From Yoonia sp. GPGPB17 (lineage in GTDB: Bacteria > Pseudomonadota > Alphaproteobacteria > Rhodobacterales > Rhodobacteraceae), in assembly GCF_037892195.1 (NCBI RefSeq), contig NZ_JATACI010000002.1:1860001-1924000 (forward strand): a DNA stretch of 64,000 nucleotides. Direction: 5' to 3'. Position 1 is the stretch's first letter. Every line of letters starts with the position of its first letter. Positions 59,201-64,000 of the stretch are shown in pieces. Both the position numbers and the translations under genes were made by a program. Below the pieces are notes generated by a model. That model ran no database searches and was not told the DNA's origin. It saw only the letters and a program-made list of their open reading frames with translations.

Positions 59201-59576
59201 CTAACCCATTTTGGCCGATTTCAACTGTCCGTTCCCACTCGCCATTCATCAAATAAGCCATTGCAAGATTTGCTTGAGCTTTTGGTTCGCTCGGAGCATG
59301 CGCACATGCTTCGAACAGCAAGGCTATTCCCTCTTTGTCTCTGGAAAGAGCAAACAAGCAGGCGGAAATATTGGCCTTAACACGGAAAAGCAATCTACCT
59401 GACACATTCTGGGGCAATCTATCTTTCAACGACGACAGTAAATCCATTGCATCGATAGGTTTGCCCGTGTTTGCAATTTCGCGGTAGTTATCAATTTCTT
59501 GATCAATATGTTGCTCAAGAGGGCTAGCGCATTCGGTCGAGATCCAGAACATTTGGAACACCGCGAGATTCTGCAC
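56202..59576 (-). CDS. Large TPR protein with a C-terminal PIN-like nuclease domain
   Basis: At 1,124 aa, the first 750 residues are tetratricopeptide-like helices (KAQANLAMAYLMNGEWERTVEIGQNGL, RGALAQAERCYRNAINRS, RAMRLAYEAL). A PIN fold follows at about 812-985, with D817 in GVVIDAYTAW, E849 in CFDEITKML and D945 in LLLTEDLAYRLL, the acidic triad of PIN-type RNases. The last 130 residues are again helical. The start overlaps the upstream nuclease gene by 53 bp; a later TTG is possible. The TPR part would be the sensor or scaffold and the PIN domain the effector; this is inference. AT-rich. Confidence 0.78.
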   Translation of the reverse strand: MQNLAVFQMFWISTECASPLEQHIDQEIDNYREIANTGKPIDAMDLLSSLKDRLPQNVSGRLLFRVKANISACLFALSRDKEGIALLFEACAHAPSEPKAQANLAMAYLMNGEWERTVEIGQNGLESDPSNEELAGYLVQALRFRETEHSPLDAVPEAIRSTKPVQIGYLFFLRQREVRPNWWTFAHELAELYPDDEFVVQASAEATLDRILIDEKVVSRHGVPASEIDELNAAKSALLRLWRKFDESQRELKSEYFGLATNLVLCCDLLSDVETVKNLVEGKHAALLLDDAFAIRVAQMAFNLGEHDLFGRSLASVQSERPKFHFTFYNALQKKDWEQILELKPKINDLAEDHERELFSFAAEIAEVMSFKGEISVSKFVTLSNNIKDDARSFILLLNSMDEKGFFEEAELIFLKARERIAASEEGAARAMFAHFAYKKRDWHTIIQMLSGHIDQERDNDELRLLATAFVNASPATRSAVAFFKRLPDDISETNYYVEREAVFHFNRGALAQAERCYRNAINRSETPELGYYLPLLSVLLRAQKHKKIEETIDEMLNLELRGEAQDKATFAHALMSHGHPERAMRLAYEALSENAGSPEVHAAFCTLVLMNTRTGKNELVVPSATKVGSDVWVMLRSDSGDHLEFLVSDSPDQEAKHLFSKIFPHDHLFTNACLEQGCGHTFKGANAFGGPDISWEIVEVQHKYGRACRTIMDEFSRRFPGSTIMGSLQSVGENVQPILDFIRERSERIQSQADFYVNQGFPISVVASMLNNTAIEFAHGVRNDGHPIKTCNGNNAERQNAMQLIDEKRMHGVVIDAYTAWTIATLKAFEVVKSVFGQVHIAQSCFDEITKMLVEAENNQDDSFGVHWKDGNFYKEERTAEEALGQACFIRDVHEQVNENCEILPGEAPDEIPEVSRELIESFSPDLLDAAFCASDDKLLLTEDLAYRLLAKQEINCEGVWLQSVFMYAAAHGMLNANDYCKFTVGLAYRNHSHLSVQGAVLAQIAINRADFELADFSAIANFLGTKDADVFSHFSVASDCIGLIWAERSLSLPEKKSTCSIVLRNLIRFRKEDWQDILAVIYINATRNLRAFITNWVSGHFLPAENFSDAVSTALSIRHNEN

Positions 59577-60147
59577 TTAGCGCAAACTCAATACGCTCAA
59601 AGCCGTCGGATACTTGTTCCGCCAGAGCCTGCTGACCCAATGAGATATCACCAACACCCCTTTGGATCGCCTCTGAATGTGGCGTGAAGTCAGGGTAAAA
59701 AATCTTAGTTACATCAGGGTACTTTTGGATTTCACGCTGAAGCGTGTCCCAACCCCAAACTTGAACCGAGACGAGGCGCGAATGCTCTTTCTTAATTTCC
59801 AGCTCAAGCTCACGCGCATATTGTTGAATTTCAGCGCTATCTGCCGCAGTCGTGATAACAAAATACTCTTTGAGTGATGGCTTGAACGCCAGCGCTTCCT
59901 TGACTTCATCGCGCAAGATCCGCTTTGTTAGCTTTTTGTCTTCCTTCTTTAGCTTGCATTGAATTCCGACATAGTGGTCAGGGTCGCCATTGCGTTTGCC
60001 GACAATATCAACGCCTTGCTGTGCATTCCCGCGAGTCCCATAGGTGTTGGCATTGGGATCGTTGAGGATTTTTCTGAACAGCTCGACGGGCCCGCGCTCA
60101 AGCACTTGCTCATCTGTTGGTCTGGGAATCTGAATCGACGAGTACAT
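59524..60147 (-). CDS. Mrr/PD-(D/E)xK-type restriction-like endonuclease
   Basis: With start at 60147 (MYSSIQIPRPTDEQVLERG) it has 207 aa; the frame is open to 60240. The N-terminal 120 residues are a PD-(D/E)xK nuclease: E22 in VELFRKI, D47 in GVDIVG, Q63-x-K65 in GIQCK. The next segments (ITTAADSAEIQQYAREL, VWGWDTLQREIQKYPDV) recur in nuclease domains found fused to STAND/TPR sensors in antiphage proteins. Here the nuclease is a separate gene in front of a TPR-PIN protein. Both nucleases in one operon is unusual. Confidence 0.82.
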   Translation of the reverse strand: MYSSIQIPRPTDEQVLERGPVELFRKILNDPNANTYGTRGNAQQGVDIVGKRNGDPDHYVGIQCKLKKEDKKLTKRILRDEVKEALAFKPSLKEYFVITTAADSAEIQQYARELELEIKKEHSRLVSVQVWGWDTLQREIQKYPDVTKIFYPDFTPHSEAIQRGVGDISLGQQALAEQVSDGFERIEFALSAESRGVPNVLDLDRMR

Positions 60148-60506
60148 ATACAATTTATACGACAGATCAGTGACCTGTGCACAACATATATGATCATCCT
60201 CTAGAGGCTTGAAGCGGCTAGGGCGTGAACGGTCAACCAAATATTTCTAGAGATACCAAGCCGGGTTGGTCGATGGGATGGTTTCAAGGAAGGGCAGCTA
60301 AGAAGTGCTCCCGTCTTTGGTCTCGATGAAATCGTCTCCATGAAATGGTCAGGGGTCTTGGGGGCAGGAACGCCCTCAAGTCGATGGGGTGCAGGGGAGA
60401 GCCGCTGTTCTGTGACGTGTCTGCGGCACCGAAGCCCTAGCCGATCTGAACAATCCCAAGACTGTTGAATTAAACGCCGGAGGCCGTTTCCGGCGACGGA
60501 GGAGCT
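60148..60506. other. Divergent promoter region between the nuclease operon and the coupling-protein gene
   Basis: On the minus side, a TTGTGC/TATAAA promoter-like pair precedes the nuclease gene with a palindrome between the boxes. On the plus side, CGCCGGA/TCCGGCG (60475-60481 and 60489-60495) form a hairpin just before the GGAGGAG ribosome-binding site of the coupling-protein gene. No coding frame of its own is convincing. Confidence 0.45.
60162..60178. promoter_or_regulatory. Palindrome in the promoter of the nuclease/TPR-PIN operon
   Basis: ACAGATCAGTGACCTGT is a 17-bp palindrome with a single mismatched pair, located between a possible -35 (TTGTGC, 60179-60184 minus) and -10 (TATAAA, 60154-60159 minus). 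The spacer of 19 bp and the very short leader make the promoter call weak; the palindrome itself is clear. Confidence 0.4.
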
Positions 60507-62141
60507 ATGTCCTGCCCGTTTGGCAATGATGCCCTTGCATTTGACAATGCCGTCAATCCCTTTGGCTCGGCAAGCCTTGCCAGCGAAGCGGAGATGGAAA
60601 CGGCGGGCCTGTTCGAGTGGACGGAGGGCTCGATCTATTGCGGCAAAGCATACGGTCGCAGAATCTGGGCAGATTTCGCGGGCGGCTATGTCCTGACGGC
60701 GGGCGCTAGAACAGGGAAACTGCGCGATATCCTGATGCAGAATATCTGCTCCGGCGTTCTGCCAAACGAAACCCTGCTGATCTTTGATATCAAGGGCGAG
60801 CTGGCGGTCACATCGCAGAACCAGACGCCTGACGAAAAATTCTGCATCTTTCTCAATCCCCACGCCCTGCACGGCATGCCGCAGCATAAGTTTAACCCGG
60901 TTCCTCACATCCGCTGGTCAAGTGAGACCCTGATCTCCGATATCAAGGTGATGCTGGAAGGGTTGCTACCGCAATCCGGCACGTCGCAAGCCAAATATTT
61001 TGAACTGAATGCCGCGCGGATTGCGGAAGCTCTGTGCGTAATCCTCACTAAGCTCAACGGCACTCTTACGATGCCTGATCTCTATGACGCCCTGCTGTTG
61101 CTCAAAAGCGGAGGTGAGGCGTGGCTGGACTTTGCCTACCAGATGTATCGCTCCGGCATCCCGGAATGTGTCAGCGTTGAAGCTGAAATCAATGAGGCAC
61201 GCAGCGATACCAGCGGCGGCTTTCGAGGTATCATCGGGGAACTGGATGCGGCGCTCGGATGCCTCTCCGATGACCGACTGCGGGAGGCACTGTCCGGGCC
61301 GTTTGATGCGTCGCCGGAAGACTTCTGTCGGGGAGATCAAGCCTACCAGGTCTACCTGATGGTGCCGGAAGACATGATTGAGCCCTGGGCTCCGATGGTG
61401 AAGGTCATCCTTGCCAGCGCGAAGACACTCAAGCGCCGCTCTCCTGATGCGCCGCGCCAGACATGGTTCATTGATGAGGCCGGACGGCTGTTTGGCTATA
61501 GCCAGATCGTGCGCTTATTTACCGATGGCGCTGGCATAGGGGTGAGGCCCTTTATTGTTCTGCAGGATTTTTTGCAGGCAGATCAATTAATGAAAGGCGG
61601 TGCGCAACTGATTTCCTCCAGCGCCGCCGTCAAAATCTTCTTTGGCGTGCGGGATGATGTCACTGCGAAGATGGTCTCCAATCTGCTCGGCTATCAGACT
61701 CTGCGCTATGACGATCCGCTGGTCCAGCACCGGGCGGAGCGGGAGGTGCTGGAGAGTGTTCGCTCTATCTTCTCAGGCGCTGATCCGTTTGAAGCGGCTG
61801 GCAGGATGGCGCAGGCTTCCTATGAGAGCACACATCAGCATCTGGTGCGCCGCCCTATTCGCACGCCAGATGAGGTGCGATACGGCCCTGAGAATGAGCT
61901 TTTTCTGTTTGCCGACGGACTTTCAGGCGGTGTGATCGGTACCCGCACGCCCTACTGGGAACAGCGCTTCATGGCGGGCAGGTTTCACCCGAACCCCTAT
62001 CACAAGCCCTATGACAAGGTCCGTGTACAGACCCGCTGGGGACAGCGCTGGCGCAAAGTTATCACCGAACCGGTGCCGGAGGTGTTCGCCCACTACCCGC
62101 AATATGCCTCAGGACAGTGGTCCTATATCGAAGGGAGCTAA
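60507..62141 (+). CDS. VirD4/TraG-like type IV coupling protein
   Basis: The 544-aa protein has a nucleotide-binding loop GARTGKLRDIL (a degenerate Walker A, normal in this alphaproteobacterial subgroup as far as I recall), NETLLIFDIKGELA, and Walker B RQTWFIDEAGRLFG, followed by FIVLQDFLQADQL. No membrane helices are visible at the N-terminus, so it is a soluble TraG/TraD-like ATPase. It couples the relaxase-DNA complex to a type IV secretion channel, none of which is encoded in the window. It is followed by a truncated gene at 62145. Confidence 0.85.
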   Translation: MSCPFGNDALAFDNAVNPFGSASLASEAEMETAGLFEWTEGSIYCGKAYGRRIWADFAGGYVLTAGARTGKLRDILMQNICSGVLPNETLLIFDIKGELAVTSQNQTPDEKFCIFLNPHALHGMPQHKFNPVPHIRWSSETLISDIKVMLEGLLPQSGTSQAKYFELNAARIAEALCVILTKLNGTLTMPDLYDALLLLKSGGEAWLDFAYQMYRSGIPECVSVEAEINEARSDTSGGFRGIIGELDAALGCLSDDRLREALSGPFDASPEDFCRGDQAYQVYLMVPEDMIEPWAPMVKVILASAKTLKRRSPDAPRQTWFIDEAGRLFGYSQIVRLFTDGAGIGVRPFIVLQDFLQADQLMKGGAQLISSSAAVKIFFGVRDDVTAKMVSNLLGYQTLRYDDPLVQHRAEREVLESVRSIFSGADPFEAAGRMAQASYESTHQHLVRRPIRTPDEVRYGPENELFLFADGLSGGVIGTRTPYWEQRFMAGRFHPNPYHKPYDKVRVQTRWGQRWRKVITEPVPEVFAHYPQYASGQWSYIEGS

Positions 62142-62144
62142 ACC

Positions 62145-62234
62145 ATGCCCGACAACAGTGCCTCCTTTGGCCCGTTCCGTGTCAGCTATGCCTACCACGC
62201 GCGCTATGAGCTGCCGGGAGATACGCGGTATGGT
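62145..62234 (+). pseudogene. 5' stub of the gene after the coupling-protein gene
   Basis: Starting 3 bp after the coupling-protein stop, the frame reads MPDNSASFGPFRVSYAYHAR, then YELPGDTRYG, and then changes abruptly into serine-recombinase sequence in another frame. It is the beginning of a conjugation-module gene cut off at about 62230. Confidence 0.55.
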
Positions 62235-62880
62235 CGAATGTGCAGGATGTCATGTCCCGCTGCGCTCCTCCTATTCCAAGGGACGTCATAAGAGCTACGC
62301 CTACTATCTTTGCCAGACCAAAGGCTGCGAGCATTACGGGAAGTCCATCGCAAGAGACAAAATCGAAAGCGAGATTGGTGACTTAGTCAGAGACCTCCTA
62401 CCAACACCTGGTCTGATTAAACTGGCAACGGAGATGTTCCGCAAAGCATGGGCTATAAGAAAGGACCAGGCACAGCAGATTACTGTTCGTTCAAAACGCA
62501 AGCTCAAAGACATCGAGAAGCAAAAGCAAGCGCTCATCAACCGGCTTCTAGATGCAAGTGATCCCGCTGTGATTGATGCCTACGAGTCGAAGCTCTCTGA
62601 TATCGAAAAACAGCGTGCGGTACTGAATGAGAAAATCGCAAATCAGGTCGAACCATCGGGCACGTTCGAGGAAAAACTAGAACCGGCCCTGACATTCCTC
62701 TCAAACCCATGGAAAATATGGGAAAAAGGCCAGATTGAAGCGCGGCGACTCGTACTTAAGCTCTGCTTTACCGAGCGCATCGCATACTGCAGAAATGAGG
62801 GAGCTAGAACCGCAGAAAAGGCGTTTATATTCAGTGAGATAGGTGGATTTTTAGACCCTAAGGTCAGTTATGGTGCGGGC
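62232..62880 (+). pseudogene. C-terminal half of a large serine recombinase ending in tRNA-Leu
   Basis: The frame contains the recombinase zinc ribbon (CAGC..CQTKGC: RGMVECAGCHVPL, YYLCQTKGCEHYGKSI), followed by the coiled-coil domain (KLKDIEKQKQALINRLLDAS, DAYESKLSDIEKQRAVL) and the conserved FLSNPWKIWEKGQIEARRLVLKLCF. The catalytic N-terminal domain with its serine is missing. The frame runs on into the 3' end of tRNA-Leu (GGTRTHT), which is typical where a recombinase attachment site lies in a tRNA gene. It is non-functional as it stands. Confidence 0.78.
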
Positions 62881-62956
62881 GGTGGGACTCGAACCCACAC
62901 GGGCATACGCCCCTCAGATTTTAAGTCTGGTATGTCTACCATTCCATCACGCCCGC
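62871..62956 (-). tRNA. tRNA-Leu (anticodon UAA)
   Basis: An 86-nt class II tRNA with encoded CCA (TGG at 62871-62873 on plus). Acceptor arm GCGGGCG pairs with CGCCCGC; the anticodon stem CAGA/TCTG holds the loop with TAA; the long variable arm GGGGCGTATGCCC is a hairpin; T arm GTGGG-TTCGAGT-CCCAC. Anticodon UAA reads TTA leucine. It bounds the accessory region on the right. Confidence 0.96.
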
Positions 62957-63188
62957 ATCCGGCGCTGTCTTCAATTTTCGCCATCGGGCCTATTTTGGGC
63001 CTGAAAGCAGTCTCTTCGTCACAACGCCTTGTTCCGTATGCACAACTTGGCGCAGACACAAGGATTTTAAGTCTGGTATGTCTACCATTCCATCACGCCC
63101 GCATCCGGCGCCGTCTTCAATTTTCACCATCGGGCCTATTTTTTGAACCTGAAAGCAGTCTCATCGCCATAACGCCTTGTTACGTATG
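62917..63188. repeat. Tandem duplication of the tRNA-Leu 5' half and its flank
   Basis: 62917-63040 (inside and upstream of tRNA-Leu) is repeated at 63063-63188 with a handful of substitutions and a 2-bp length difference; the offset is 146 bp. The duplicated unit begins in the anticodon loop and contains the tRNA 5' half plus about 85 bp of flanking sequence (Gcc-ggcgc..tcttcaatttt, gggcctatttt, ctgaaagcagtctc). Confidence 0.88.
63063..63102 (-). pseudogene. tRNA-Leu fragment (5' half, with anticodon)
   Basis: The 40 bp are identical to the 5' half of the intact tRNA-Leu, from the anticodon loop to position 1; the 3' half is absent, so it cannot form a tRNA. A further, more degenerate tRNA-Leu-like stretch (D-arm GGTGGATTGGTAGACAC on minus) lies at about 63218-63245. 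Confidence 0.85.
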
Positions 63189-63293
63189 GAGAATGCCAAG
63201 TAGACGCAAGCGTATAAGTATCAAGTGTCTACCAATCCACCAAGTGTAAACGTGTCATTCCTATGCGGCCCGGGGCGGGTGGGCAAGCGATGA

Positions 63294-63833
63294 TCAGAGG
63301 TCAGTGCCAATCGGTTCGATCAAAAGTGCGCGTTCTTGCAGCCAGGGGTTCATCCTCACTGCTTCGCGTAAAACCAACTGCGCTTCATCGTTGCGACCCA
63401 GCCCCATGAGGGTCAGCGCCTTGCCCGATAAAGCTGCGATGTGGTTCGGCACAATCTCAAGCGTGCGTTCAAGGTCAACCAGAGCCGCCTCGAAATTCTG
63501 GCTCAGGTAGTTGGCGAAGGCGCGCTGATTATACCCTTCCGCATACTCCGGGCAGTACGCGATCAGGCGATCCAGCACATCGCGTGCGCCCAAAAAGTCA
63601 AAGCTCGCTCGTCGCGACATGCCTTCATCCAGCATGGCTTGCGCGATTTCGTCCGGCGCATCGGTCCACATTTCCCACAATTCCTGCGTGAGCACGCGTG
63701 CATCGCCTTCTCCACGCGCAGCGCCAAGAGCAACAACGATTTCGGCAATACGCTGGCTATTGTCAGTGACCGGCGGGCAGGTTTGGCCAAAGGCCGGGGC
63801 TGCACAAAGGCAAAGAGGTAAAATCCATTTCAT
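63294..63833 (-). CDS. Secreted tetratricopeptide-repeat protein
   Basis: The 179-aa protein has a signal peptide (MKWILPLCLCAAPAFGQ) and two to three TPR units: GYNQRAFANYLSQNFEAALVDLERTLEIVPN, HIAALSGKALTLMGLGRNDEAQLVL. Short periplasmic TPR proteins serve as scaffolds; no partner is visible. It is the first ordinary chromosomal gene after the accessory region, on the minus strand. Confidence 0.88.
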   Translation of the reverse strand: MKWILPLCLCAAPAFGQTCPPVTDNSQRIAEIVVALGAARGEGDARVLTQELWEMWTDAPDEIAQAMLDEGMSRRASFDFLGARDVLDRLIAYCPEYAEGYNQRAFANYLSQNFEAALVDLERTLEIVPNHIAALSGKALTLMGLGRNDEAQLVLREAVRMNPWLQERALLIEPIGTDL

Positions 63834-63869
63834 TGACGAATATTTGCGGCGTAAACCCCATGGGTCAAG

Positions 63870-64000
63870 TCAACTCGCCGTACCCGGCGCGACCGGAGAG
63901 ACTCCTTCTTCCTTAACGGCCTGCATCGCCACATAGGTCGATGTGTTCGCCACATGCGGCAACGTGGAAATTTTCTCTGCCAAAACAGCACGATATCCCG
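63870..64000 (-). CDS. Lrp/AsnC-family regulator, C-terminal end (gene continues beyond the window)
   Basis: The frame read from the right edge gives 42 residues: RAVLAEKISTLPHVANTSTYVAMQAVKEEG, the last strand and helix of the Lrp/AsnC ligand-binding (RAM) domain with its characteristic LP-hydrophobic-TSTYVAM-Q pattern, then a short tail to TGA at 63870-63872. Only the C-terminus is in the window. Confidence 0.8.
   Translation of the reverse strand, partial: GYRAVLAEKISTLPHVANTSTYVAMQAVKEEGVSPVAPGTAS

Noticed and set aside
62871..63249. Extended protein frame through tRNA-Leu and its flank
   Set aside because: GGTRTHT-type translations across tRNA-Leu are a known artefact; the segment is RNA-coding or repeat DNA.

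Overview
The window looks like the chromosome of an alphaproteobacterium of the Rhodobacteraceae/Roseobacter group. The best evidence is the TCA-cycle block: sdhCDAB next to mesaconyl-CoA hydratase and an Mcl2-type malyl-CoA enzyme, then mdh, sucC, sucD, sucA, sucB and lpd. Small family-typical genes (DUF1737, NnrU, DUF1194, the FYDLN-type TIGR02300 protein) agree. Species cannot be decided from the sequence alone.

Core part, 1-32.7 kb. It opens with the tail of an H-NS-like gene, deoD, a divergent TetR/RND efflux locus and a YdeI-like gene. The sdh operon (7.1-11.2 kb, minus strand) carries two small lipoprotein genes between sdhA and sdhB. Upstream are a VWA protein, ethylmalonyl-CoA pathway genes, a TauE/SafE permease and mdh. 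The suc-lpd cluster (19.6-29.7 kb, plus strand) is interleaved with four unrelated small genes, and lpd has two frameshifts as given. A GntR/FCD regulator gene (30.7-31.4 kb) has a perfect ATTTGTGATCACAAAT palindrome in front of it. The same core occurs as two sites with centres exactly 21 bp apart in front of both sdhC and sucC, which suggests one regulator for the TCA enzymes.

Accessory part, 32.7-62.9 kb, between tRNA-Ala(GGC) and tRNA-Leu(UAA). It is a mosaic of broken and intact mobile modules: (i) a two-partner-secretion/contact-dependent inhibition locus (IalB-like protein, CdiB, a roughly 2,130-aa CdiA ending in a WHH nuclease, CdiI) followed by an orphan toxin-tail/immunity pair and a third pretoxin remnant; (ii) two remnants of large serine recombinases; (iii) a copper cassette (glutaredoxin, CsoR, CopD, CopC, cytochrome c, DUF411 protein) cut at both ends; (iv) a glycine-triplet-repeat protein with a partner; (v) mobilisation genes (MOBP-like relaxase with a coiled-coil partner, and 9 kb away a VirD4/TraG-like coupling protein) enclosing a P-loop NTPase with a small membrane protein, a PemK/Phd toxin-antitoxin pair, ArdA, and a two-gene operon of an Mrr-like nuclease and a 1,124-aa TPR-PIN protein. 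The last pair is the best candidate for a poorly described defence system.

The right edge (62.2-63.2 kb) holds a serine-recombinase C-terminus whose frame runs into tRNA-Leu, and a tandem duplication of the 5' half of that tRNA with its flank. Ordinary chromosomal genes (a TPR lipoprotein-like secreted protein, an Lrp/AsnC tail) resume after it. Several single-base frameshifts (lpd twice, cdiA, ialB-like, pretoxin remnant, NTPase) mean that either decay or indel errors in the assembly must be kept in mind throughout.
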